A stretch of 64,000 nt of DNA from Callorhinus ursinus (taxonomy: Eukaryota > Chordata > Mammalia > Carnivora > Otariidae), in assembly GCF_003265705.1 (NCBI RefSeq), contig NW_020312785.1, positions 17,248,023-17,312,022 of the forward strand. The letters are read 5' to 3'. Position numbers and translations under genes: made by a program. The notes below the pieces were generated by a model. The model did not search any database and was not told where the DNA came from. It was given only the letters and a program-made list of their open reading frames with translations. Shown in pieces: positions 31,774-44,064 of this stretch; position 1 is the first letter of the stretch; the number at the start of each line of letters is the position of its first letter.

Positions 31774-33339
31774 ATTGTTAATTTAGGAATCTATCTGACT
31801 AACAATTTCTAAGATAAAAATAAATTTGCCTAAGTAGTTGTTCAATGAAACTATGATGTTGAAAAATCATTTTATTTTAGGATTTGGAAATAAATGCTGG
31901 ATTTCTAAGAAAACTCCTGGAGGAGAAAGTTAATCCCTGAATGCCCTGTAAATATTTTACTGACTCGTTAAATTCCCTCCTTGTGGGTTCCTTAAAATTA
32001 TCTATTAAATAATTCTGTATTATCTGTTCAAAAATAATTGCAGTAATTTCATTTCTTTGAAGAAAAATAATTATTTGACTTTTCTAATTAAAGGATTTAC
32101 TTCCCATGTTAATTATATTCATTTAATTTTACTCAAGGAATTCATTTTACCTTAAATAATTTGCAAAAGGATTGGTTTATTCATTTCAATAATCTACAAG
32201 TAGCCAGAACTTAATTCTTCTGAGGAAACCAAATCGAATTTTATCTAGATTGTTATTCAATACTCTGCAAGGAAAGACATTTTACTTTTATTCCCTTTTT
32301 GGATGTGATTTCATCCTCTCAATTTTAAAATTAGTAACAATTATTTGTTATCCTTTCTCGTCTAAAATGTTTTATAGAGTTAAATAACTGTACTTTTTTT
32401 GTCCCCACAATTTGCTGATTTTCATTTGATATCTGACATAAAGCCAGAGTCTCTAGCTGAGGAATGTAAGGAGGCCTCTCTCAGAGCACAGGACTAGCGG
32501 ATGAACAGACATTTCCTTTGCAAAGAGCAAATGTTCAGAAGTGAATTTTGACAAATGAATAATTCCAAGGTTTGAGAGCTTAATAGGGATTTAGAAACTG
32601 AAGTTCTGATATTCCTGGCAAGTGGAGGTCATGACTTCACCGGCCCAGGTATTTCCTGACTGAAGATATATTTTTCATGTAACTCCAATATTGATGAGAA
32701 AATATCAAGAACCCATCTAACAATTTCCATGAAGAACTACAATTAAATGACTCAATTGACAATTGAAGCATTAGCAAGATATTAAAATTAATTTCACATG
32801 CTCCTAAGAAGAGCTATATATTTTCATATGAAAATGGCTTTGGGGGCAAAAGAAACATTTTCTTGTAACTGTATTTTATTTGAAGAATTTAATTACTTGG
32901 AATTTTGATGAAAGGAAAGAGCCTATCAGAGTATAAAAGTATCACATTAACAAAGAATTAAAAAATGGTGCATTCAACATCTACCCAGTTTTTCCTAGAA
33001 AAGGATCTACAGAATGTCTCAATTTCAAATTAGAATTTATATTACAAGTATGAGTATCCTCTTTGGAACTTTGTAAATTAAATCTTTACAAGATACTGTC
33101 TCCATTGGAGGACAAAACACTTTAAATATTCCAATATTAAATTTCCAATACTCACATCTCTAGGTTCTCTAGATTTCAGAGGACTAAAGTATGAAAATAC
33201 TTTCTACTGGCGTATGGTATCAGCTCTGTGTTGAAATTTTTGTCAATAAGTTCGCCTTTCTTTATACTTCTATTCAATAATGCAGCATTCAAAATCAAAA
33301 TATTCTACTGAATCTTAATGTTGCATTGTATGTGCTTTC

Positions 33340-33340
<1 letters not shown>
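31774..33340. other. Repeat-poor AT-rich stretch
   Basis: No transposon, gene or open frame of note was recognised. With 33415-35625 it forms the longest repeat-poor part of the window. Confidence 0.55.
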
Positions 33341-33343
<3 letters not shown>

Positions 33344-33403
<60 letters not shown>

Positions 33404-33411
33404 TGTGTGTT
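33344..33411. repeat. Compound (TC)n(TG)n microsatellite
   Basis: About 21 uninterrupted TC units pass directly into about 12 TG units. Confidence 0.97.
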
Positions 33412-33414
33412 TAA

Positions 33415-35625
33415 ACTTGGGGTTGTAAGTGGAGAATAACTTAAGTTACTTTTACTCTTTTACGTATGTGTGCTAATTTAATGAAAGCATGCCTAAGAAA
33501 TTGTAGATCCAAAGAATCCTGATACCTGTGGTAATGCTTAAGAATCTCACTAACCCATTCAACTTCTACGCACTTGAAGGTGCCATCACATTAATATTAA
33601 CTCATCTCCTGCTGAGATAATGCTGCTCTCTCTCCAAGAGCCACAAAGTAGGAGGTAGTCACTTGATTTTGCACTGGCTTCCAGAAAATTCAGGAGTAGC
33701 TTTTGGTCTCCAGTAAAATTATAACATAGCCTTTTTTAACTGAGCTGCTTCAGGTGGAAGCAAAAATCGCAAAGAAAGAATAAAATCACAACTAAGACAA
33801 TGACTGCCTTGTGCATGCCATGGATGTGAACGTTGACATTGGATTCACAGTAATTATTGGCTCTAAACTTACCTGAGCCAACACTTATAACCTGCTATTC
33901 TGTTTTTATCTTGAACCGTCATATAAAAACTGAACCTCTTCCACCAGGGAGGTAAAGAAAACAGTGAAAGGAAAGCAAAAGTCAAGTTAATAACAAGTAA
34001 AAAAATGTTAAGTGCCCGAAGAAGCACAATATTTCTGCTCTAAATACTTTTTGTAATTGCAGAAAATGGTTGAAAGACAGACAAATCGGGGCTCAGGTAA
34101 GCATGCCAGACTCTTCTGTAATATCATCCCAAGTTAGCTTGAAGACCTCGGTGCTGCATATCGGAGAAGCCAAAACTTACCCCACCCCCCACCCCCACCC
34201 CGAAAAGAATGGTGGTTTTCATTTTAAGGATCTTTACATTTTAAAAATGTATACATTTGCAGTTTTGCACAATATCATGACTTGTCATCTTATTAAAAAG
34301 ATGTTGCAGACAAATAAAAATGGACATTTAATCCAGTAGGTTTTTGTGAACTGCTTGCAGTCAAAATAACTCCTTAACAACTGGTAAACTGATAGTAGTA
34401 TTTGGCACATTATTTCATTTTACTCTTGATGTTCATGGTGGACCTTTTATTAAGAAATGCCTTTTTATTTAGGTCCAAATTCCCAGGAAACTGAAGAAAT
34501 TTATTATAAAATTCCTAACAAGATCATTATATCCAAAGTGAAAAAGCATTTGGTGTTAAAAAAAAGTAGGTCAATTTTTTGCACAAATTTGATAGAACAT
34601 AGCATTGTAATGTTGTGACAGTGATGATTAATCCTGGATTATCTTGAAATGAGCAGGATAAAAATAATCAGCCAATTTGTAGTGAATATCACACATAACT
34701 ATAGAATGTATTATCCAGGTTCAAATACTAGAATGTCTCCCTGGCTTTGTTATTGTTTATAATATATACATGGATTGAATTTTTATATTCCAGGCTCATA
34801 TTTACTTCTGCTTCACCTGACAGATGTAATAACTTCCAGTATTTTATTTGAGAAGGCTGGAAAGTATACATACACATGGCAGTCGAAGGCCGGAGGCTGA
34901 CAACAGGGCATACCAGGTGAATACTGACATTTAAGGCTACTGTGGACTTTTTCCCCCAGCAGAAGGAGCATTTAAGTGGGTCATGGCCCAAAGGTATTGA
35001 ACTTCTTCCCTTGCTGACAGCTATTTACCAGAACACAGTCGAGTAAAAGAAGAGGATTAAGGAACTCCAATTGATCAGAAAATAGCATTCAAAGTTGAAA
35101 CCTGTCTCTACTCCCAGAACTCAGCTTTTGAAAATCTTTTAGTGAAACCATTGTCAAGGGATGGCATAATCACAGAATGAAGGTAGAAGATTTAAAATTC
35201 TTAAGCAGAGGAAAAATGCATTGAGATTCTAAGTTTTAAGGGCTCATAGGAAAAAGCTGTGTGAAACTGAATCACAGGGAATAGTCATTGATCCTTTCAA
35301 ATTATGACAAAAAGTATCAGAAGAAAGTAAATCCTTCCATTAAGTTAAATGTGCATTCCATTTAATTTGAAATAATAATTCATACAAGCAACAAAAATAG
35401 GAAGTTAAGATTATTTTTATTAACTTGTGCATTGTATACAAAAGAACGCATAAATGTGTATTAAATAAGCTACATTCTGTGACTGTTTATTCCTTTGGAG
35501 CTTCATTCAATCATTGCTTCCACAAGTTGAAAATGAAATAGGTACATGAAATGCAAGTGATGGAAACCTGAAGAGTAAATGTTTTAAGGGAAAAAAAATG
35601 GGCTGACTCTTATAAATGATACATT
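33415..35625. other. Repeat-poor stretch
   Basis: Unique-looking DNA with a C-rich patch (CCCCACCCCC type) at about 34180-34202. Frames of 87-89 codons (34070-34339 plus, 34728-34991 minus) have no recognisable domain. Confidence 0.5.
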
Positions 35626-35642
35626 TTTTTTCTCCTGTCTTT

Positions 35643-35773
35643 TTTTCTTTTTTTAAGTAGGTTCCAGGCCCAGCATGGAGCCCAACATGGGGCTTGGACC
35701 CATGACCCTGAGACCAAGACCCGATCTGACAACAAGAGTCGGCCACCTAACAGATTTAGCCTCCCAGGCACCT
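35643..35773 (-). mobile_element. SINE (short older subtype) with TSD
   Basis: Antisense SINE 'AGCATGGAGCCCAACATGGG', 'GCTTGGACCCATGACCCTGA', ending 'CTCCCAGGCACC'. The approximate TSD T(T/C)TC(C/T)TGTCTTTT is at about 35629-35642 and 35774-35788. It carries a small extra segment near 35737-35760. Confidence 0.88.
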
Positions 35774-36004
35774 CTCTCTTGTCTTTTCTAATTAAAGGAT
35801 TATTCTTTCATTCTGTGTTGATTTGGGTTAATTTTTGAGGGGAAGATTGGTAAATTTCCTGGGTTACCTCAGAGGGAAGACATTTGCCTCTAGGGCCTGT
35901 GTGAAATGATCTGAGAGTCACTCATGGATTATGCTGAAGAGATGAAAATTTCTCATTGCTAAGATACAGTTTTGAAAATTTGGTTTCAATAAAGAAATAA
36001 CAGT

Positions 36005-36222
36005 GATAAGAACTAGTAGGTATTAAGTGCTAATTATGTGCCAAAGACTCTTCTAAACATTTTCCACAAATTAACTCAATTACAGTCACAAACACCTACG
36101 GAAGGAGGTTCACTGAATACCTCCAGCTTATATAGGAGGGTAAATAGAAGTTCAATAATTTGACCAAAGTCACACAGTCAGTAAGTGGTAATGTCAGAAA
36201 TTAAACTTAAGAATGTTAATTC
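36005..36222 (+). repeat. MIR SINE, nearly full length
   Basis: 'GGTATTAAGTGCTAATTATG' and 'TGCCAAAGACTCTTCTAAAC' are followed by 'AACTCAATTACAGTCACAA'. 'TTGACCAAAGTCACACAGTC' and 'AGTAAGTGGTAATGTCAGAA' complete it. Confidence 0.88.
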
Positions 36223-36714
36223 TTATTTACACAAGAGAAAAAGAGAATGTTGGTAGAACTTGTCGTGGTCCCAAAGTCAGAAGACTGGTGCCAGTAGGAT
36301 TGTGATCAGTGGCCCCAGCTCTGAAATGGATTAACAATCCCCATCTCACAGTATCACTAAATGCTTAAATAAGACTGAATGTGCATAAAAGATTGTTTTG
36401 TGAGCTGTTACATTTTGTACTTTATATATAGAAATTCTATGTTTTCTATAAAACTGTGTTTTCTAAAGCTCCTGGAATAAGTTCATAATTCATTTGATAA
36501 ATGTTACCCTGCTCCTTCCTTTTCCCAAGTGAAGGAAGAAAAAGAGAAACAGTTCTTCTTGGGGGTGGTCCTTAGATCAGAAAAGTTTATAGAGTTTCAT
36601 TAGTAGAACATCTGTCCCTCATTTACCACCTGGGTTCATAGAGCTCATCCATTTAAACAGAATAATTATCAGATATGTTTTGAGAGCCAGTTTTATTTCA
36701 GAAAAAGAGTAAGA

Positions 36715-36995
36715 CATGCTGGAGCGTATTTTCTTTTTACTCTTTGAATACAGTGGCAACACATTACATTAGTTTCAGGTATACAACATAGTGATTCAAC
36801 TTGTCTATACATTATGCTATGATCACCACAAATATAGCTACCATCTGTCACCATACAACTCTGTAGCAGTACCACTGACTGTGTGCTCTATGCTGTGCCG
36901 TTTATCCCTATGACTTATTCATTCCATAACTGGAAGCCTGTACCTCCCACTCGCCTTGCCCCACTTTGCCCATCCTCCACCCCCTTGCCTCTGGA
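36715..36995 (-). mobile_element. Old L1 3' UTR fragment
   Basis: Antisense L1 3' UTR: 'CATTAGTTTCAGGTATACAA', 'CATAGTGATTCAACTTGTCT', 'ATGCTATGATCACCACAAAT', 'AGCTACCATCTGTCACCATA' and 'CCACCCCCTTGCC'. The blocks resemble L1MA/L1MB 3' UTRs. Confidence 0.75.
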
Positions 36996-37399
36996 ATAGA
37001 TCTTAAAATATCAGGCAACTTTCAAATCATTGATAGAAATATTTTATTTATGTTAACATGTGGTAGTTAATTTTGGGGGGCTTACTTAACCTCATAGAAA
37101 CAGTATAAAACAGCTATCAAAGCAGTATTTTTGACATATATAAATAAACGTGAAACAAATGCGAATATAATGTGTTCTGGGCTTCTGAATACTAGAATGG
37201 GACCACAGTATAACATGATATTTAAAATTATATAAATGTGTCATGTAATAACTGTTACCATTGTAAGTCATATACTAATAACTTAAGTTTGATCATATTC
37301 TATGCTTAGAATTTTGATATTTTTTTCAAAATTCAGTAAAAAAAAAGGAAAAAAACAAATACCGATTCCTCAAAATGCAGCATGTATCTTCCTAGTGTG

Positions 37400-37610
37400 T
37401 TCTACCATTGCCTTCTTTAATCAGCAAACAGCTCTATGAGTAAGGTACTACTAATAACGCTACTTTGAAGATGGTGGAAACATATCAGAAAGTTTATTTA
37501 ACTTGCCCAAGTTCCCAGAGCTTGTGAGTGTTAAGTAAACTGGGCTATGCAATAAGGAAATCTGGCTCCAGACTCAGGATTCTTATTGGCCTTCCTATAG
37601 TAAAGTGTAT
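37400..37610 (+). repeat. MIR SINE
   Basis: 'CTACTTTGAAGATGGTGGAA', 'TTATTTAACTTGCCCAAGTT', 'CCCAGAGCTTGTGAGTG' and 'ATCTGGCTCCAGACTCAGGA' match the MIR second half. The first half is weaker. Confidence 0.75.
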
Positions 37611-37662
37611 TGATCTCCAAAATCAATTAGACAGTGTCATAATCCATTTTTCTGATGCATAG

Positions 37663-37868
37663 GCCAGTATTCTCAAAGTATGCTCAGAGAACCAGATGCC
37701 TATGGACCATGTTAGGGCATTATATCAAAAAGCACCTTCTTTGATCATCCAGGGCCAACTAAACCAGAATCCCTAGTGATGGGTCTGGAAATCTACATTG
37801 TTTAAAAAAACTCTAATTTTAACAAAATACCCAGCTGATTCTCAAACACATGAAATTTGAAAAACACC
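37663..37868 (+). mobile_element. MER5A-like hAT-Charlie MITE
   Basis: Terminal 'CCAGTATTCTCAAAGTATGC' at the left and 'ATGAAATTTGAAAAACACCA' at the right are degraded inverted repeats of the MER5 type (CAGTGGTTCTCAAAG..). Between them are 'ACTAAACCAGAATCCCTAGT' and 'GGTCTGGAAATCTACATTGT', which correspond to MER5A internal blocks. Confidence 0.78.
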
Positions 37869-37884
37869 ATATGCTTTTAAAAGA

Positions 37885-37975
37885 AGATCATGTCTGTGTT
37901 CTCAGCACTCTAACACACATAGTAGGCAAGCTCAGTAAACATGTTAAATGAAATAAATTATAAAAGAATAAATTA
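37885..37975 (+). repeat. L2 LINE 3' end
   Basis: 'TGTGTTCTCAGCACTCTAAC', 'ACACATAGTAGGCAAGCTCA' and 'GTAAACATGTTAAATGAA' give the usual L2 terminal pattern. Confidence 0.55.
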
Positions 37976-38715
37976 GTGTGTCAACAAACCATTTTTCCAT
38001 AAATTAGCAATAATTAAAAGCAAAAACAGTTGCCATAGTAGACACTCCATGCATATACGTTAAATCAAACCAACCTTCTTGGTTTCTTTCCTTTCTCATT
38101 TTGCTTCACCTGTTCCAGCACAATGGAAATCACCTTTACACAGTTCCAGGATTTATGAAACAAAGATTTGAGTTTGGGATTTTTAAGTATGTAGTTAACT
38201 GCTTTGAAAAACAAAATAAAAATTCCCTGTGGACCTCTATCAAAAACACCATACTTGGTGTTTTTAAATTTAAATATAGAGAAGGAAATAGAAATTTTCT
38301 CATTTTTTAAAGATGAAAATACTGTAATTTTCACTGCCAACTTTCTCGAACAATTGTATTCCTCATTTTCTTTTTAATTTCTCTAATAATTCACAAGGTT
38401 GCATTTACATATATGACTGAAAACTCCAATATAAAAATTTAACACGACCCTGGGTGGCATCTCTAGCCCTCTGCAACAAAAGAATTGCTTCCTTTCCCAC
38501 AACATTAGATATTTATGTCTTTTTTATGTTTGGCTTATTATGTTGCATTGAAGTGATCATTAGAGAAGGCCATATAACTAGGATTACCTGTAGCTTTCCC
38601 TAAAAGTGATTGCATCAATTGTGTCCAGATGGTATTGATTAATGATGGTCTTTGCCCTCCCTAGGCAGACCAGAACTCTAAGCTTGCTTTCATTGGACTA
38701 TAAGCTTGAAATAAG

Positions 38716-39245
38716 TGTCTAAAACTGTTTGGACTGCTAGAGTAAACACCATAGTGTGGGTGGCTTATAAACAACAAAAATTTGGGGCACCCAGGTGACT
38801 CAGTCAGTTAAGCGTCTGCCTTCAGCTCAGGTCATGATCCTGGGGTCCTCGCATCAGGCTCCTTGCTCAGTGGGAAGTCTGCTTCTCCCTCTGCCTGCTG
38901 TTCCCCCTGTTTGTGTGCTCTTGCTCTCTCTCAAATAAATAAAATCTTTAAAAAATATTTATTTTTCACAACTCTGGAGGTTGGGACGTCAAAGATCAAG
39001 GGACCTGCAGATTCAGTGTCTGGTGAGAGCTCATTCCTAGTTCACAGATTGCTGTCTTCTCCCTGTGTCCTCACATTGCAGAAGGGGTGGGGAGGCTCTC
39101 TGTGGTCCTTTCCCATCCCACTGGGGAAGGCTTCCCCCTCATGACCTAATCTCATCCCAAAGACCACACCTCCAAATACTACCATATTGGGGAATAGTTT
39201 TCAATGCATGAATCTTGGGCGGACACAAACATTCAGTTTATAGTA
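38716..39245 (-). mobile_element. MST-type MaLR LTR split by a SINE
   Basis: Antisense MSTA/B-like LTR: 'ACCATAGTGTGGGTGGCTTA', then after the SINE 'CACAACTCTGGAGGTTGGGA'. 'CCCTGTGTCCTCACATTGCA' and 'GACCACACCTCCAAATACTA' precede the end 'CGGACACAAACATTCAG'. Solo LTR. The open frame of 93 codons at 38863-39144 spans SINE and LTR and is not a gene. Confidence 0.88.
38785..38957 (+). mobile_element. SINE inside the MST LTR
   Basis: GGGGCACCCAGGTGACTCAG head, 'GGTCATGATCCTGGGGTCCT' middle with a deletion, and AAATAAATAAAATC plus A-rich tail. It is younger than the LTR it interrupts. Confidence 0.93.
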
Positions 39246-39862
39246 ATTTCTTCAAACCAGATAATTCTCTTTTGAAATTTTATGTCAACCTGCTATCCTT
39301 TAGTGGCTATTAACTGTTATGTAAATGTTTTTAGCTTTAAGTTCTGGAATATATTCTTGAAGAGCAGATTTGATGGTTGAGAGTGGCAAGTAACATTAAG
39401 GGGAAATTAGCCCAGGAGGCAGAGGGGACTCAGAGGAGAAGTTGAGGATCTTCCCTCATTTCCAGCAGAAGCCTCTGAACTGCTTTTGAGAAAGATGGCA
39501 GCCATTGCCTTGTAGCCTGTCCTGGATTAATTTTGCCACCCAGCTCAGTTTCTTCTTTTCATCTGTTCTCCTGTTCTGTTTCCTCATTTCTTGTTTCTCT
39601 ACCCTTATTTAATTGAGTTAGCTTGCCAATTTACCTGTAATTTGAAAATACACACACAAAAAATGTCTATGGATAGCCTTGGGGGATTACGGGAGGAATC
39701 TACAAGGCCAGCATATTTGAATTTAGTTCTTACCAATGTACATAGAGCCACCTGCTTCTCCAACATGTTCAATAATTTTTTTTCATAATTCCTTGTGGTG
39801 CCTAATTATCCATCATCTCCCAAGTTAATTCTTTTCAGGCTAAATAGAATTTATAAGTGAGA

Positions 39863-40066
39863 GGGGCGCCTGGGTGGCTCAGTTGGTTAAGCGACTGCCT
39901 TCGGCTCAGGTCATGATCCTGGAGTCCCAGGATCGAGTCGAGTCCCACATCGGGCTCCCTGCTCGGTGAGGAGCCTGCTTCTCCCTCTAGCCCTCCCCCC
40001 TCTCATGTGCTCTCACTCTCTCTCATTCTCGCTCTCTCAAATAAATAAAATCCTTAAAAAAAAAAG
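39863..40066 (+). mobile_element. Young SINE with perfect 16 bp TSD
   Basis: One of the least diverged SINEs here: GGGGCGCCTGGGTGGCTCAG, 'GGTTAAGCGACTGCCTTCGG', and a CT-rich block with CCTCTCATGTGCTCTC. The TSD GAATTTATAAGTGAGA is at 39847-39862 and 40067-40082. It carries a 5 bp internal duplication (GAGTCGAGTC) in the tRNA-like arm. Confidence 0.97.
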
Positions 40067-40082
40067 GAATTTATAAGTGAGA

Positions 40083-42255
40083 AACATGGCTAAAATGTAT
40101 TCTATATTTGCACTATTTTATTCACTCAGAACACTATGTGAACCACAGAATGAAATAGTCATGATAAACATTGCGATAAATAGTTTGATTTTAGCCTGGG
40201 AGGAATTCCTATTGACAACCTGAATAGAAGAATAAATACCAATATTTTGAACTCTTGCTCAACTAGCTGAATAACTAAGAGAACTATGTAAGCTGTCTCA
40301 AACTCACCCTAATAAGAAATGTGATTTTCAAGGTGGTGGTGCTTGGCCTGTGTGATGGAAGTGAGTTTCCTCTCCCAAGGATACATAAAGAAGTTGTATG
40401 TCCTTAAAGAAAACCTAGCATTGATTACTTTGAATAATTTATTTAAGAATATAAATAACTATTTTATAGCTTAATTCCCATTTGGAGTAAAAGTTTGCAT
40501 GAGTGAATGAAAAATGTATGTAAGAAGAAAAAAGCACAGAAAGCATTTGTTTGATTCACATAAATAGTCATGTGGTGCCAGAATATTTTATTACTTATGG
40601 TAGATAATCTGCTAGCAAATACATCAAGTGCATCCATGCCAAGAGCTAATGAGGAGCAAAGTAGGATAAGTATCATTCTTAGGAAAGAGCCATATTTGAT
40701 GGAAAGAGCAGAGAAGCTGCGAGAATATGCGCTTTTTTAAAATGAAATCAAAATAATACTCAAGATAACTAAGAAAGAACAGCTCACTGATATTAAAATT
40801 TAAGCTGTATCATTGCACAGGAATTTTAATAACAGAAAACACAATTATAGTGGAGTAAGAATGCAGGGAAAGGAGGATAAAATGAGTAGGAGATTGTATT
40901 AATCTAAGGAAGAATTATGCTTGCCAGAAGAGGGGATTGAATAAAATTGATGTGCCCTAAAGTTGACAATTTTTATAATTCTACTTTTTTGCAAGAATCT
41001 CAATGTTCACTTGTTCAAGCAATTCATCCTTACTATTGCTTTTCAGCAGCTCATTGATCATTTTTGCAACATTGAAATAATTATCTTTTAAGCAGGAAAA
41101 AAAGCTATATTATTAGCAATCACTATATTGCACTGATTTCCTTTCTAATCAGATCTTTAAAGAATGTAAGATATTACAATGAATGCATAACTAACATTCA
41201 TATGAATAGGTCATGACAAGTAATTTAACAAAGCATTATTTGAAATTTAAAACACACAATTATTCAAAATGCATGAATACTGTCTAATTGTCTAAAAAAT
41301 TGAGGTGCTTTTAATACTTAATTTCAAACTTAAAAAAAATCAAATCTAAAAAAAAATATGTCCAGGATTCTGAGATGGATAGATATATATATATCCCAGA
41401 TCTGTGAAATTGACATGGAAACGGAGGTCCCAGCCTTCATGGTCTCAAAGCTTTCTCTTTTCAGTTTACATACACTCTTTGCTTTGACCCGCGTGGAAAG
41501 ATTATCACTGCAGTTTTCTCTAAGTAGAGTTCCATACAGGTAAAATTTGTCTGTAACTTTCCCTGAGCACTTTACCGAGGAATCCAGTGACCCCCGGCGC
41601 TCCTTAACTACAGGACTTGACAACAGTCCTTGCTGCCTTCTCAATCATCCCTCCTGAAAATATTCTATGTTCTCTAAGTCGGTATCTCAGAGCTCTGCTC
41701 TCGGTTATCAAGTGATTTCTACCTTTGGATAAACCTCTCTGAAGTGGTTTGTTATACTGCTGTCTACTCAGAATATTCTACACTTTAATAGGAGATTTTA
41801 AGATGATATCGTCTCTCCTCATGCTAGAATTCTCTGCCTTTAAGTCTAACTAGTCTGTTCTTGTCCATGCATAAATTTAGCTTAATATATACCCCTCCTT
41901 AACCTGCCTTCCTATTATTGATTGTTGCTACTTTGCTCATAATGCTTTTATAAGTTCCAGTGTCTAGAAATAACTCCCCTCCTTTCAAAACCCTATTTCT
42001 CTAAGAAAAGATAATGAGTACGATTTGAATTGGGAAAATGTGGTAGGTGTGGAAGTCCTCAGCTATATACTTTATACTCTGATGACTCTAATACTTAAAT
42101 GTTTTATATTAAAATAAAAAAGTCCTTCACAGTTTTTATCTGAGATTCTTCCCGAACTTCATTATACATACTGAGAAAAGCCTGCTTCAAGAACAGAATG
42201 AACACTGCTGAACAGTAGATTATCCTGGCTTGTTAACATCAACTGAATTTCCCTC
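40083..42255. other. Repeat-poor stretch
   Basis: No gene and no clear transposon. A 104-codon minus-strand frame (41330-41644) overlaps a 61-codon plus frame (41358-41543). Neither has a recognisable domain. A short TA run lies at about 41385. Confidence 0.5.
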
Positions 42256-42259
42256 GCTG

Positions 42260-42412
42260 GCTATCACTGGGTACGTCTTTTAAACTCCCTGAACTACAGT
42301 TTCTCCATCAATAATATGATCACAGAAACGATTGCTTTCTTTAACATGGAGGTATGAGCAGAATTAATTGAAATTTCTTAATGTAATGAACTATTTAAAT
42401 GCAAAGCATTAT
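42260..42412 (-). repeat. MIR SINE
   Basis: Antisense MIR: 'CTCCCTGAACTACAGTTTCT', 'CCATCAATAATATGATCACA', 'TGAACTATTTAAATGCAAAG' and 'CATTATGACA'. Diverged. Confidence 0.6.
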
Positions 42413-43460
42413 GACAAAAAAGGCCATTCGCCATGGGTGAATTTGTAAAAGCAAATGCAGAGATGAATATGTGTAAACCTCCGATGGCCAGCAGTAATTC
42501 CTGAGGCTCATATGAGAGATTTTATCTGGAATTGGATATAAAGAGAGAATTGACTTTTAGAGCAGATTGTTTTCAACGTTGTTTAACCGTAAGAAAGAAG
42601 ATTTATAAGAAAGAATGCAGAGCACAGATTAATTAAAAGATTTCAAAGAAAACCGTATGGATTAAGGGGCTTCGTGACTTTAAGAAAGAACGAATGAATG
42701 TTCTACAACATTCTGCATTAAAGCATTCTTTTGCAAAGATTATTTGAAGTCGTTAATTAAATCTACTTGAGTGTTCTCTTCCTAGTGAAATTTCAACGTC
42801 CACTAAATGGTGGCTCCAAAAAGAAACAAGTTGATGTGCAGCCATGCCTGACACAGACATTTTCTGTTTTCGACTTATTTTCTAGGCCAGGGCTCCCAGT
42901 TTTCTATACTTCACCAGCCACATTTCCCCAACAAATAAATAAACTCATATATGCATGCGCACATATTTTGCATATAATCACAGCGTGATTTGCCATTAGA
43001 TAGTCCTTGTTTCTGTTACTGTCGCTACCATGACTCAGAACCAGGTGTAGTTTATAGTGTTGATGTAATTTATACTATGCAGTGATAGGAAGGTCCTTGA
43101 GAAGGTATAAAGCACCATACAAACGTGAAGCAACAGTTATGGTTGTTCCTTAACCACTTTTGTATATGTCCTTTATTTTACCATTCGCTGGGACAAGGGA
43201 CAGTCTGGAGAGAAATTAGGAACTTTCCTTTAATAATTGTAATTTTTGGATTTTATCTGAGGAAAGTAGAGTAAGATGATGGGCTGGTGTTTTGCAAGTA
43301 TTCAAAATGAGAGAAAAGTTAATAAAATCTCTGCAAAACTTTGGAACAAATCATTAATCGTAAGGCTTTATGAATAAAGTTAACTTTATGTGTAACGTTA
43401 ACACTGATGACCAAAAAGTACATCTGAATCTATTTGGCCCTTACCAAAAGCTGAAGTGAC
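42413..43460. other. Unassigned stretch
   Basis: Unique-looking DNA. A plus-strand frame of 73 codons (42767-42988) has no known motif. No gene called. Confidence 0.5.
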
Positions 43461-43465
43461 TAGCC

Positions 43466-43800
43466 TTTTTTTTTTTTTTTTTTTGATAGGCCCAAACTTT
43501 GTTATTTTTTAAGACAAGCCATGGGGCAAAAATTCCAGAACATGAATCAAAGAATTCCTCCTGCTACTTTATTTTCCACACAGGGGTGCCCCTCATGTGG
43601 ATCACTTCCAGCTGGCTTTATTCCACTGTTGCCAAAACCTCTTCTTGTTTCATCGGTCAGGGTGACCGAGGCCCATCCGCCCCACACTTTGGGGCATTGA
43701 ACTGATTTAACACTTCACAGGACAAATAACTCTGAGCCTGGTGGTGAGGTCCAGCGATGACTCCTTTGCCCCCTGAAGGCACTCTGGTAGGTAGGACACT
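43466..43800 (-). pseudogene. Possible processed-transcript copy (unidentified source)
   Basis: A 19 bp poly-T at 43466-43484 starts a ~300 bp block that is clearly richer in G+C than its AT-rich surroundings. It is not a SINE or L1 by eye. On the minus strand it reads as transcript-like sequence ending in poly-A, with AATAAA-type signals at about 43570-43576 and 43616-43622. That is the layout of a retrotransposed mRNA 3' end. The source gene was not recognised, target duplications were not confirmed, and the upper boundary is uncertain. An unlisted repeat family is the main alternative. Confidence 0.35.
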
Positions 43801-44064
43801 TGCTGCTATTTAATATTAACATTAAAAGAGTAAATGTGTACCTTTTCTGAACTGAGATTTTTCACCAGGTTATTTTAAGTTTGACCCATGTTCAACTTCT
43901 GAAAAAATTCAGAAAATGAACTCTGAAGAATTTCATCTTTATGAGAAAGATTCACAGAAATCTTTGTGTGACTTACTTGATAAAAATAATTCCTCCCAAT
44001 TTTTTTTCTGAGAGGAAACAATTATTTGATGATTGATGAGTATACAACCGTCAAAGAGAATTTG

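Noticed and set aside
41330..41644. 104-codon minus-strand frame as a gene
   Set aside because: It overlaps an opposite frame, has low-complexity ends and shows no recognisable domain.
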